A DNA stretch of 64,000 bases from JAXMCI01 sp046349435 (GTDB lineage Bacteria > Pseudomonadota > Alphaproteobacteria > Dongiales > Dongiaceae), in assembly GCA_046349435.1 (NCBI GenBank), contig JAXMCI010000037.1, forward strand, positions 12,235-76,234, written 5' to 3'. Made by a program: the position numbers and the translations under genes. Below, piece after piece: positions 26,381-34,657 of the stretch; the stretch's first letter is position 1; each line of letters begins with the position of its first letter. The notes beneath the pieces were generated by a model, which saw only the letters and a program-made list of their open reading frames with translations, was not told the origin of the DNA and ran no database searches.

Positions 26381-26809
26381 TCAAAATCTGCATGTCCTTC
26401 GAATTCCGATAATGTTCTTCTCGACAATCGCGTCCGGCCGGCCTAATTCCTTGTCATGACTAGCTGAACTTCGCTTAACAAAAACTGTGTACTGATCCTT
26501 CAGATACTCCGCGTGCACGTCAGCAAAGCCTCCCACGACTCCGACGGCCATCGGAAGGCAGTAAACGCCACGCAACCTTACTCTTCCTCCCTTATCGGTC
26601 CTTGTTCTCTCGGTAACTAGGACAGAGTTGTTCAATGATTCTACTATCACCACATCGTCTACGCCGACAGGCGTTCTGTTGTCCTCATAGACGAAGTCAA
26701 TTTCTGCGTCTACAAACGTCGGCTCGCCCTGCCACATTCCGGCGTTGGCCGGCGCAGAACAGACAAGCATCATTAGCACCCCAGCAGCGCCACCCCTCCC
26801 CTTCGCCAT
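26381..26809 (-). CDS. Hypothetical secreted protein
   Basis: 142 residues from the ATG at 26809, which gives a signal peptide (residues 1-23, VLMMLVCSAPANA). The mature part is beta-rich (DAEIDFVYEDNRTPVGVDDVVIVE, KGGRVRLRGVYCLP) with two Cys likely to be disulfide-bonded. No family recognised. Codon use is more AT-rich than its neighbours, matching the gene at 25774, so the segment from about 25.5 to 26.9 kb looks horizontally acquired. The gap 26128-26380 and the stretch 26873-27093 hold nothing I can support. Confidence 0.55.
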   Translation of the reverse strand: MAKGRGGAAGVLMMLVCSAPANAGMWQGEPTFVDAEIDFVYEDNRTPVGVDDVVIVESLNNSVLVTERTRTDKGGRVRLRGVYCLPMAVGVVGGFADVHAEYLKDQYTVFVKRSSASHDKELGRPDAIVEKNIIGIRRTCRF

Positions 26810-27093
26810 AGGCACCGTCCCCGCTGCATCCAATTCCAAGAGTAAGCGACATGAGCGTTTTCCCTTAGTCAAAATCCACGCGTCTTCAGCGCTCGATAGT
26901 TGTCTTGGGCGTCAGGCCGGTCGCCGGCCGCGACCCGGCCGCCGCGCCCGGCGCGGACCCGTTGCGCCCCGGGCGGCGCTGCCGTGGCGCGCGACGGCGG
27001 CCTACGACCATGGCGCAGCACGCCCGCCCGCCCCCCGTGCGCCAACCTTCGCCATTGCCCCCCGCCCCCGCCGCTGCTATGCGGCGCCGCATC

Positions 27094-29266
27094 ATGCCCC
27101 GCCTGCCCGCGCTCGCCCTCCCTCGCCCTCGCCTGCCTGCTGCTCGCCGCCGCCGCCCGCGCCGACGCGCCGGCCGCCGGCTGCGCGGTGGCGCCCGACC
27201 CCGCCTGGACCGCCGGCGAGAAGCTGGGTCTGGGGCGAGGTCTGCGCCGGGCGCGAGGCCGATCTCGCCGGCCGGTTCGGCGGGTCGCGCAACCCCGCCG
27301 AGGCGGCCGCCTGGCCGGCGGAACGCATCTCGGCGCCGCCTTCCTGGCGGCGGTCCTGCAGCGCCAGCCCTGGCGCGACGCGGTGCCGCCCCGGGGCGTG
27401 CGGATCCACGGCGCGCGGCTCGCCGAGCCGCTCGACCTGACCAACGCGGTGCTGCCGGTCGAGCTCGATCTCACCGCGGCCTCGGTCGAGGCGCCGCTGA
27501 CCCTGGCCGGCGCACGGCTCGGCTACGGGCTGTCGCTGGCCGGCAGCAGGGCGTCGGCGCCGCTCGACCTCGACCACATCGAGGTGGCCGGCGCGCTCGA
27601 CCTCAGCGGGCTCGCGGCCGGCGAGGTGGCGCTCGGCGGCGCGCGCGTCGCCGACCGCGCCCGCATGGCGGGCATGCGGGTGAGCGGCACGCTGGCGCTG
27701 CCCGGGGCGCACCTCGCCGGCCGGCTCGACCTGACGGCGCTCGCCGCCGGGCGGCTCGAGCTCAGCGGCGCGGCGATCGACGGCAATCTGGCGCTGGAGC
27801 AGGCCCGGCTCGGCTCGGCCTCCTTCAACGACGCCAAGGTCGGCGGCCATCTCCGGCTGGTCGGCGCCGAGTCCGCCGGGCCGCTCACCATGGAGCGGCT
27901 CAAGGTCGGCGGCGACCTGCTGATGGACACCGACGGCCGCTTCGCCGAGGTCCGGCTGGTGGCGGCCGAGATCGGCGGCGACCTCGGCATGGGCGCCTCG
28001 CACTTCGCCGGGACGGTCAACCTCGAGGACGTCCGCGTCGGCAGCGACGCCAACCTCAACAACGGCGCCAGCTTCGCCGGCGTCAACCTGGCCAACGGCA
28101 AGGTCGGCGGCTATCTCCGGCTCTGGAAGGCGAGCGTCGCCGACACGCTGGTGCTCGACCGCGTGCATGTCGGCACCGACCTGCTGATGAACCGGCAGTC
28201 GCGCTTCGCCGCCGTCACCATGCCGGGGGCCGAGATCGGCGGCAACCTGGCGCTCGACCAGGCGACGCTGACCGGCACGCTCTCGGCCGAGCACATCGAG
28301 GTCGGCGGCGACCTCACCATGCGCGACGGCGGCGCCTTTCGCCGCGTCGACCTGCCGGCGGCCGAGATCGGCGGCGACCTGCTGGCCGACGGCTCGGTGT
28401 TCGCCGGGCCGGTCGACCTCACCAACATCAAGGTCGGCCGCAACCTGTCGCTCGGCCGCCGCGCCCGCTTCGAGCAGCCGATCCTGGCGGCCTTCGCGCG
28501 GATCGGCACCAACCTCGACCTGACCGACGGGTCCTATGTCGCGCTCGATCTCACCGGCGCCACCATCGGGGCGGAGATCCGCCTCGCCTCGCGCGACCGG
28601 CCGACCGACCCGGTGGCGCTGTCGAGCTGGGCGCCGCCCTCGCGGCTGTCGCTGCGCAACGTCACCGCCACCGCGCTGCAGGACCTGCCGGAGGCCTGGC
28701 CGGCGGAGGTCGACCTCGACGGCTTCACCTATTCCCGGCTCGGCGGCTATCGCGGCGACCAGGGCTCCGACATCGCCCGGCGCAGCGCCGCCGCCCTGAC
28801 CGGCTGGCTGGCCAAGCAGAAGAGCTACTCGCCGCTGCCCTACACCCAGCTCGCCTCGGTGCTGAAGCAGGCCGGCGACAGCGAGAAGGCCAAGCGCATC
28901 CTCTATGCCGGCAAGGAGCGCGAGTGGCGCGAGGCGCACGGCACCACGAAGCTGTGGCTGACCCTGCACTGGATGTTCACCGGCTTCGGCCGCTATCCCG
29001 AGATCGCCGGGCTCTGGGCGCTGCTGATGGTCGCCGTCGGCTTCCTCGTCTTCGCCCACGACCGCGGCAGCGAGATCCGCCACTACAGCCGGGCCGAGCG
29101 CCTCGTCTACAGCCTCGACATGCTGCTGCCGATCGTCCAGCTGCGCCACCACCACTACCAGTTCGATCTGGTCGGCTGGCCCAAGTTCTACCTCTATTTC
29201 CACAAGATGATGGGCTATGTCCTGGTCTCCTTCCTGGTCGCCGCGCTGGCCGGCGCGACAAGCTGA
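27094..29266 (+). CDS. Beta-helix repeat membrane protein; N-terminus disturbed by indels
   Basis: About 720 residues. The start ATG at 27094 gives MPRLPALA, then one shift yields the signal peptide core SLALACLLLAAAARADAPA; a second shift gives WGEVCAGREADLAGRFGG; a third restores the main frame at AAFLAAVLQRQPWRD. From there to about residue 560 run roughly 20-residue strands of the type (V/I)GG(D/N)L.(L/M)....F..V.L..A, a right-handed beta-helix as in pentapeptide-like or bactofilin-like proteins. The C-terminus has two membrane segments (IAGLWALLMVAVGFLVFA and YVLVSFLVAALAG) around YSLDMLLPIVQLRHHHY. Proteins of this design are often labelled membrane-associated oxidoreductase without evidence. 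It overlaps the following glycosyltransferase by 50 bp. Confidence 0.75.
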
Positions 29267-30419
29267 CGGGGCCGGCGGCAGCGGGGCCGGCGGCAGCGGA
29301 GCCGGGGGCCGGCCGCGGCTGCTCTGGGTCGACCTCAAGCCGCCGACGCCGCGCCACGACACCGCCTCGCTGCGCGTCGTGCAGCTGCTGGCGGCGCTCG
29401 ACCGGCAGGGCTGGGCGGTCGACTTCGCCGCCATGTTCCCGGCGCCGCAGCCGGCCGACCCGGCCGACCTCGCGGCCTGCGGCGCCCGCGCCCTGCCCTG
29501 CGCCGACGAGGCCTCGATCCTGGCGCACGTCGCGCGCGAGGGGCGGCACTACCGGGCGGCGGTGCTCTGCTTCGCCCGCGTCGCGCGTCGCCTGCTCGAG
29601 CCGATCCGTGCCGCCGCGCCCGGCTGCTTCGTCGTCTTCGACACCGTCGACCTCAGCCATGTCCGCGAGTTCCGCCAGGCCAAGGCGACCGGCAACGCCG
29701 TGATCCTGCGCCGCGCCCTGCAGACCAGGGCCGAGGAGCTGCGGCTGACGGCGGCGGCCGACCTGACGCTGGCGATCACCGCGGTGGAGCAGGAGACGCT
29801 GGCCCGCGCCGTGCCCGGCGCCCGGGTCGCCGTGCTCGCCATGGCGGCCGAGCCCGGGCCGCCGCCGCCCGGCCCCGAGGCGCGCGCCGACGACCTGCTC
29901 TATCTCGGCAACTACCAGGCGGCGCCCAACGCCGACGCCGCCCGCTTCCTGATCGGCGAGATCCTGCCGCTGGTCCGCGCGCGCCGCCCCGCCGCCCGCG
30001 CGCTGCTGGTCGGCGCCGATCCCGATCCCGGCCTGCTCGCCATGGCCTCGCCGCAGGCCCGCTTCACCGGCCATGTGCCCGACCTCGCCCCGGTGCTGGG
30101 CGGGGCGCGCGCCATGGTCGCGCCGCTGCGCTTCGGCGCCGGGCTCAAGGGCAAGCTGCTGACCGGGCTGGCGCACGGCCTGCCGATCGTCGCCTCGGCC
30201 GTCGCCGCCGAGGGCACCGGGCTGGTGCCCGAGGCCGACTACCTGGCGGCCGAGAGCGCCGCCGAGTTCGCCGCCGCCTGCCTGCGGCTGATCGACGATC
30301 CGGCGCTGTGGCGGCACCTCTCCGCCGCCGGCCGGCGCGCGGCGGAGCGCTACGCCCTGCCGGAGCTCGACCGCCGGGTGGCGGCCCTCTTGCCAGTCAC
30401 CGGCACGCTGGGCCAATAA
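29217..30419 (+). CDS. GT4-family glycosyltransferase
   Basis: 400 residues, GT-B fold. No closer in-frame ATG or GTG exists, so translation probably begins at 29217, overlapping the previous gene, or is coupled to it. An N-terminal Gly/Ser-rich linker encoded by repeated 15-bp units (GAGGS) precedes LLWVDLKPPTPRHDTASLR. The donor domain has DDLLYLGNYQAAPNADAARFL, FTGHVPDL and PLRFGAGLKGKLLTGLAHGLPIVAS, and then EGTGL and the conserved Glu region. It is the first of a five-gene cassette with two GT2s, a PqqD-like protein and a kinase-like ATPase. The sugar and acceptor are unknown. Confidence 0.88.
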   Translation: MSWSPSWSPRWPARQADGAGGSGAGGSGAGGRPRLLWVDLKPPTPRHDTASLRVVQLLAALDRQGWAVDFAAMFPAPQPADPADLAACGARALPCADEASILAHVAREGRHYRAAVLCFARVARRLLEPIRAAAPGCFVVFDTVDLSHVREFRQAKATGNAVILRRALQTRAEELRLTAAADLTLAITAVEQETLARAVPGARVAVLAMAAEPGPPPPGPEARADDLLYLGNYQAAPNADAARFLIGEILPLVRARRPAARALLVGADPDPGLLAMASPQARFTGHVPDLAPVLGGARAMVAPLRFGAGLKGKLLTGLAHGLPIVASAVAAEGTGLVPEADYLAAESAAEFAAACLRLIDDPALWRHLSAAGRRAAERYALPELDRRVAALLPVTGTLGQ

Positions 30420-30420
30420 T
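30390..30420 (+). promoter_or_regulatory. Promoter-like element, copy 1 (before first GT2)
   Basis: TTGCCA (30390-30395), 19 bp, AATAAT (30415-30420), 30 bp before the TTG start of the GT2. The block including CACCGGC.CGCT.GGC in the spacer is repeated at 31195-31225 with the same spacing to its own gene. Confidence 0.45.
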
Positions 30421-30450
30421 CGGCACAACGATGCGTTGTGGGAGGCGGGG

Positions 30451-31161
30451 TTGGCCGAGCACCATGCCGAGCGCGCCGCTGCCGCGGTCGACGTGGTCAT
30501 CCCGGTGCGCAACGCGGCGCGCCACCTGCCCGCCGCGATCCGCAGCGTGCTCGCCCAGGCGCCGCCGCCGGCGCAGGTCATCGTGGTGGACGATGCCTCG
30601 ACCGACGCCAGCGCCGCCGCCGCCGCCGCGTTCGGCCCGGCCGTCCGCCTGCTGCGCCGCGCCGAGCGCGGCGGCGTCTCGGCCGCGCGCAACGACGGCA
30701 TCGCCGCGGCGAGCGCGCCGCTGATCGCATTCCTCGACGCCGACGACCTGTGGACCGAGGACAGCCTGCAGGCGCGCCGGGCGGCGCTCGACGCCGCGCC
30801 GCGCCTCGACGCCGCCTTCGGGCTGGTCCGCCAGTTCCTCTGCGACAGCCTGCCGCCGGAGCGCCGGGACCGCATCCGCTGCCCGGACGCGCCGCAGCGC
30901 GGCTATCTCGTCGGCGGCATGCTGGCGCGGCGCGAGGTCTTCGCCCGCTTCGGTGGCTTCGATCCCGGGCTCCGGGCCGCCCAGTTCGTCGACTGGCTCG
31001 CCGCCGCCCGGTCGGGCGGGCTGGCCGTCGCCATGATCGACCGGGTCGTCCTGCTGCGCCGGCTGCACGGCGAGAATCTCGGGCTGCGCCACCCCGAGCT
31101 GCGCGGCGAGTACCTGCAGGTCGTGCGCCGGCACCTGGCGCGCGGCCGCCGCGATCCCTGA
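30451..31161 (+). CDS. GT2-family glycosyltransferase, cassette copy 1
   Basis: 236 residues, GT-A fold. The TTG start at 30451 is chosen because GGAGG lies 5 bases upstream; an in-frame TTG at 30436 is the alternative. Motifs: VDVVIPVRNAARHL, VIVVDDASTDAS, GGVSAARNDGIAAASAPLIAFLDADDLW (DxD metal site) and FLCDSLPPERR, followed by a C-terminal LLRRLHGENLGLRHPEL. It is about 70% identical by eye to the GT2 at 32776-33477, so the two arose by duplication around the PqqD/kinase pair. Acceptor unknown. Confidence 0.88.
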   Translation: MAEHHAERAAAAVDVVIPVRNAARHLPAAIRSVLAQAPPPAQVIVVDDASTDASAAAAAAFGPAVRLLRRAERGGVSAARNDGIAAASAPLIAFLDADDLWTEDSLQARRAALDAAPRLDAAFGLVRQFLCDSLPPERRDRIRCPDAPQRGYLVGGMLARREVFARFGGFDPGLRAAQFVDWLAAARSGGLAVAMIDRVVLLRRLHGENLGLRHPELRGEYLQVVRRHLARGRRDP

Positions 31162-31194
31162 GCGGCGGCGGCAGCGGCCGGGCGCTCGGCCTGC

Positions 31195-31225
31195 TTGCCA
31201 AACACCGGCGCGCTCGGCGCATAAT
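31195..31225 (+). promoter_or_regulatory. Promoter-like element, copy 2 (before PqqD-like gene)
   Basis: TTGCCA (31195-31200), 19 bp, CATAAT (31220-31225), 28 bp before the PqqD-like TTG start. Same spacer pattern as 30390-30420. Confidence 0.45.
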
Positions 31226-31253
31226 CGGCCGCGCCAGCCCAGGAGGGGATGCC

Positions 31254-31691
31254 TTGACCGAACGCCTCGCGCTCCGCAGCCCGGCCGTCGTCCAGGAGAC
31301 GATCGATGGCGAGTCGGTGATCATCAATCTCGACACCGGCCGCTACTTCAGCCTCGACGGCGCCGCGGCCGAGGCCTGGCAGGCGCTGGTCGCCGGCCAG
31401 GATGCGTCGGAGGTGGCCCGCCGCATCGCGCTCGGCTGGAGCGGGCCACCTGCCGAGATCGAGGCGGCGGTCGCCGGCTTCTTCGCCGAGGTGCAGGCCG
31501 AGGGCCTGGTGCGCCCGGCGACGCCGGACGATGCGCCGGCCGTGCCGCCGGCGCCGGCTGCGGCCGCCGCGCCGCAGCCCTTCGCCGGCCTCCGGCTGCG
31601 CCGCTACGACGATCTCGAGGAGCTGCTGCTGCTCGATCCCGTGCACGACGTCGACGAGTCCGGCTGGCCGCACCAGGCGCCGCCGGCCTGA
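31254..31691 (+). CDS. PqqD-like peptide chaperone (RiPP recognition element family)
   Basis: 145 residues from a TTG at 31254 with AGGAGGGG 5 bases upstream (an ATG three codons from a stop lies between and is unusable). Residues 1-80 form the PqqD/RRE winged helix: VVQETIDGESVIINLDTGRYFSL, AAAEAWQALVAGQDASEVARRI and VAGFFAEVQAEGLVRP. A Pro/Ala linker follows, then an acidic tail YDDLEELLLLDPVHDVDESGWP that looks deliberately conserved. In known systems PqqD-like domains hand a precursor peptide to its modifying enzyme. The HPr-kinase-like gene starts 3 bp after its stop. No precursor gene is obvious; the tail itself is a candidate substrate. Confidence 0.8.
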   Translation: MTERLALRSPAVVQETIDGESVIINLDTGRYFSLDGAAAEAWQALVAGQDASEVARRIALGWSGPPAEIEAAVAGFFAEVQAEGLVRPATPDDAPAVPPAPAAAAAPQPFAGLRLRRYDDLEELLLLDPVHDVDESGWPHQAPPA

Positions 31692-31694
31692 GCC

Positions 31695-32750
31695 ATGGAT
31701 GCTGCGGCCTATTTCGCGGCCGCGCGGCAGGCGTTCGCGGCGGCCGCGGCGGCCGCGCCCGGCCCGCGGCTCGACCTGTCGCTGGCCGATCGCCCGCTGC
31801 ATCTCGCCTTCGCCGACGGCCCCCTGCCGGCGCTGCTCGGCCCGGCCTTCCGCCACCGGCCGCCGTCGCCGGCCGGCGCGCCCGGGCTCACCGTCCGGTG
31901 CTGGCACGGGACGGCGCACGCCCCGCCGCCCTGGCCGCGCGGCGGCGGCGGCCCGGAGAACCTCGTGCGGCGCTCGCCCGACGGCCGCTTCGTCGCCGTG
32001 CTCAGCGTCGTCGGCGGCAGCCTGGCGCTGCTCGACGCGGCCGGCGACGAGGCCTGCTACTGGGTGCCCGACCCGGCGGCGCTGCCGGTCTGGGAGCGCA
32101 GCCACCCGCTCGACCGGATCCTCGCCCACTGGCACGGCCGGCAGGGCGCGACGATGATCCATGCCGGGGCGGTCGGCACGGAAGAGGCCGGGCTGCTGCT
32201 GGTCGGCCGCGGCGGCAGCGGCAAGTCGACCAGCGCGCTCGCCTGCCTCGACAGCCCGCTGTCGCTGGTCAGCGACGACTACGTCATGGTCGCCGAGGAA
32301 GGCGGCCCGGGCGGCCGGCCGGTGGCGCACGGCGTCTATGGCAGCGTGCAGATCCATGCCGAGCACCGCGCCCGCTTCCCGCGCCTGCTGCCCGCGCTCG
32401 ACAACGCCGCCGCCGCCGGGACGGAGAAGCCGATGATGTGGCTGGCCGAGCGCCGCCCCGGCGCGATGCGGCCGAGCACGAAGCTGGCCGCCATCGTGGT
32501 GCCCCGCGTGGTCGGCAACGGACCGGCGCGCTGGCATCCGGTCAGCCCGGCCGCGGCGCTGCAGGCGCTGGCGCCGAGCAGCATGCTGCAGCTCGGCACC
32601 GGCGGCCCCGCCACCTTCGCCCGCATGGCCGGCTGGTGCCGCACCCTGCCCTGCTACGGGCTGGAGATCGGCGCCGGCATCGACGACCTGCCCGAGCGGC
32701 TCGGCGAGATCCTCGCCGCGGCCGCCAGCGGCCGGAGGGCCGCGCAGTGA
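31695..32750 (+). CDS. HPr-kinase-like ATPase (HprK-related)
   Basis: 351 residues. The C-terminal half contains a P-loop GRGGSGKST at about residues 170-178 preceded by GATMIHAGAVG and followed by SLVSDDYVMV (Walker-B-like) and a conserved basic GTEKPMMW. This is the layout of HPr-kinase-related proteins that travel with PqqD-like chaperones, some of which phosphorylate RiPP tails. The N-terminal 150 residues are less conserved. No HPr or PTS gene is nearby. Translation is probably coupled to the PqqD-like gene (3-bp gap, no clear Shine-Dalgarno). Substrate unknown. Confidence 0.75.
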   Translation: MDAAAYFAAARQAFAAAAAAAPGPRLDLSLADRPLHLAFADGPLPALLGPAFRHRPPSPAGAPGLTVRCWHGTAHAPPPWPRGGGGPENLVRRSPDGRFVAVLSVVGGSLALLDAAGDEACYWVPDPAALPVWERSHPLDRILAHWHGRQGATMIHAGAVGTEEAGLLLVGRGGSGKSTSALACLDSPLSLVSDDYVMVAEEGGPGGRPVAHGVYGSVQIHAEHRARFPRLLPALDNAAAAGTEKPMMWLAERRPGAMRPSTKLAAIVVPRVVGNGPARWHPVSPAAALQALAPSSMLQLGTGGPATFARMAGWCRTLPCYGLEIGAGIDDLPERLGEILAAAASGRRAAQ

Positions 32751-32780
32751 GAGCCGCCGGCCGGAGGGCGGCGCAGTGAG
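32721..32780 (+). repeat. Tandem microduplication at a gene junction
   Basis: GGCCGGAGGGCCGCGCAGTGAG (end of the kinase-like gene, where TGA is the stop) is followed by a near copy, GGCCGGAGGGCGGCGCAGTGAG, where GTG is the start of the next GT2 and GGAGGG its ribosome-binding site. The start signal of one gene thus appears to have been made by copying the stop region of the other. Confidence 0.6.
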
Positions 32781-33477
32781 CGGCGGCGACACGGTCGACG
32801 TCGTCATCCCGGTGCACGACATGGGCCGGCTGCTGCCGGCGGCGATCGCCAGCGTGCTCGGCCAGGGGCCGGCCGTGGCGCAGGTCATCGTCGTCGACGA
32901 CGCCTCGACCGACGACAGCGCGGCGGTGGCGGAGGGCTTCGGCCCGCCGGTGCGGCTGCTGCGACGGGAGGTGTGCGGCGGCATCGCGGCGGCGCGCAAC
33001 ACCGGCATCGCCGTCGCGACCGCGCCGCTGATCGCCTTCCTCGACGCCGACGACCTCTGGCCGGAGGGCAGCCTGGAGGCGCGCCGTGCCGCGCTCGCCG
33101 CCGACCCCCGGCTCGACGCCGCCTTCGGGCTGGTGCGCCAGTTCCTGTGCGACAGCCTGCCGGCGGAGCGCCGCGCCCGGATCCACTGCCCGGGGGTGCC
33201 GCAGCGCGGCTTCCTGGCCGGCGGCATGCTGGCCCGGCGCGACGTGTTCGACCGCTTCGGCGGCTTCGACCCCGGGCTTCAGGCCGGCGAGTTCGTCGGC
33301 TGGCTGGCCGCCGCGCGCCATGGCGGGCTGGTCGACGCCATGCTCGACCAGGTCACCCTGCTGCGCCGGCTGCATGGCGAGAATCTCGGCGTGCAGCGGC
33401 CCGAGCTGCGAAGCGAGTACCTGCGCGTCGTGCGCCAGCACCTGGCGCGGCGCGGCCGGGAGTCCCCGGACTCCTGA
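32776..33477 (+). CDS. GT2-family glycosyltransferase, cassette copy 2
   Basis: 233 residues from a GTG at 32776 behind GGAGGG. Paralogue of 30451-31161 with the same motif series: VDVVIPVHDMGRLL, VIVVDDASTDDS, IAFLDADDLWPEGSLEARRAAL, AFGLVRQFLCDSLPAERRARIHCP and LLRRLHGENLG. Divergence is concentrated after the first strand and in the spacer before the DxD segment, which may change donor or acceptor choice. It ends the cassette; the next gene is convergent, 4 bp away. Confidence 0.88.
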   Translation: MSGGDTVDVVIPVHDMGRLLPAAIASVLGQGPAVAQVIVVDDASTDDSAAVAEGFGPPVRLLRREVCGGIAAARNTGIAVATAPLIAFLDADDLWPEGSLEARRAALAADPRLDAAFGLVRQFLCDSLPAERRARIHCPGVPQRGFLAGGMLARRDVFDRFGGFDPGLQAGEFVGWLAAARHGGLVDAMLDQVTLLRRLHGENLGVQRPELRSEYLRVVRQHLARRGRESPDS

Positions 33478-33481
33478 GCCG

Positions 33482-34375
33482 CTACCAGACGAAGGCGGCG
33501 GCCGCCCAGGTCGGGTGCTCGCGGCCGGCGCGGCAGAGCTGGGCCAGGCTGGCCAGCGTCGGCAGCTCGCCCGGCGCCAGCCCGAGCTCCTCGGCATGGA
33601 TCCCGCCGGCGATGAACAGCGAGTCGATGCCGGCGGCCCGCGCCCCGGCGACGTCGGTGCGCAGCGAGTCGCCGACCGCCAGGATGCGGGCCGGATCGGC
33701 GATGCCGAGCGCCGCGAAGCAGGCCTGGTAGATCGGCCGGTGCGGCTTGCCGTGGTAGATCACGCTGCCGCCCATCGCCTCGTAGCGCGCGGCGATGGCG
33801 CCGGCGCAGATCTCGCGCACCCCGCCGCGCACCACCTCGAGGTCGGGATTGGCGCACAGCATCGGCCGGCCGGCGGCCAGCCCCTCGGCCAGCTCCGCGG
33901 CGAAGTCCTCGACCCGGTCGGCGGCGCTCTCGACGCCGGTGACCAGCAGGAAGTCGGACTCGGCGGGCCGCGCCGCCTCGACCAGATCGAGGCCGTCGAG
34001 CAGCGGCCGGTCGCGCCTGGGCATGATGCAGAAGGCGCGGCGGCCGAGCCCGCGGTGGCGCGGCTCCTCGCGGCCGCGCAGCGCCGCCCAGGCCGCCTCG
34101 CCCGAGGTGACCAGCCCGTGATAGAGCGCGGCTGAAATGCCGAGCTCGGCGTTGCGCACCGCCACCGCGGCGGCGCGGCGCGGCGCGTTCGACAGGATGC
34201 AGATCCGCTTGCCGCGCGCCATCAGCGCCGCCAGGCAGTCGCGCGCGCCGGGATAGGCGGTAATGCCGTCATGCATCACCCCCCACAGGTCGACGATGTA
34301 CCCGTCATAGCGCTCGGCGATGTCGGCGACGCCGGCGATGATCGGCAGTCCGGGAGAGGCGTGCAGCTCGGTCAT
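33482..34375 (-). CDS. HAD-IIA family hydrolase (TIGR01459-like)
   Basis: 297 residues. The ATG at 34375 (MTELHASPGLPII) follows AGAAGGGC; a GTG six codons upstream is an alternative. The nucleophile motif is YIVDLWGVMHDG, motif II is ILSNAPRR, and the C-terminal block has GKPHRPIYQACF and ILAVGDSLRTDVAGARAAGIDSLFI. HAD-IIA enzymes (NagD-like) dephosphorylate small sugar or nucleotide phosphates; the substrate of this subfamily is not settled. It lies downstream of a repeat-filled gap from pyrD. Confidence 0.9.
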   Translation of the reverse strand: MTELHASPGLPIIAGVADIAERYDGYIVDLWGVMHDGITAYPGARDCLAALMARGKRICILSNAPRRAAAVAVRNAELGISAALYHGLVTSGEAAWAALRGREEPRHRGLGRRAFCIMPRRDRPLLDGLDLVEAARPAESDFLLVTGVESAADRVEDFAAELAEGLAAGRPMLCANPDLEVVRGGVREICAGAIAARYEAMGGSVIYHGKPHRPIYQACFAALGIADPARILAVGDSLRTDVAGARAAGIDSLFIAGGIHAEELGLAPGELPTLASLAQLCRAGREHPTWAAAAFVW

Positions 34376-34395
34376 GGCGGGCCCTTCTGCCACGC

Positions 34396-34645
34396 CCCCT
34401 CATGCTTCGACAAGCTCAGCCTGAGGGCGGAGAGAGGCCGCGCGCGCCCTTCTGAACCTGAGCCGGGCGCCGTAGCTGGTGACCCAGGCTTGCAGCGGCC
34501 TGTGCCCATTTTCTTGTCATTGCCGGGCTTGACCCCGGGCTTGACCCGGCAATCCATGGCGGCCGCAGGCTGGATGCCCGGGTCAAGCCTGGGCATGGCA
34601 AAGGGGGGCGCGCCGGTTGTCGAAGGGCGAGGTCGGCACGGCCTC
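34396..34645. repeat. Cluster of dispersed palindromic repeats
   Basis: Contains a CTTCGACAAGCTCAG element (34403-34418), a palindrome ATTGCCGGG...CCCGGCAAT (34519-34553) continuing into GCCCGGGTCAAGCCTGGGC, and near 34616-34645 a partial inverted copy of the GTGCCGACCTCGCCCTTCGAC element found at 14636 and 58883. No gene. Confidence 0.65.
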
Positions 34646-34657
34646 GCCGCGGCCCGC

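Noticed and set aside
26886..27095. Short minus-strand frame before the beta-helix gene
   Set aside because: Gly/Arg-rich translation with no ribosome-binding site and overlapping the probable promoter and start of the beta-helix gene.
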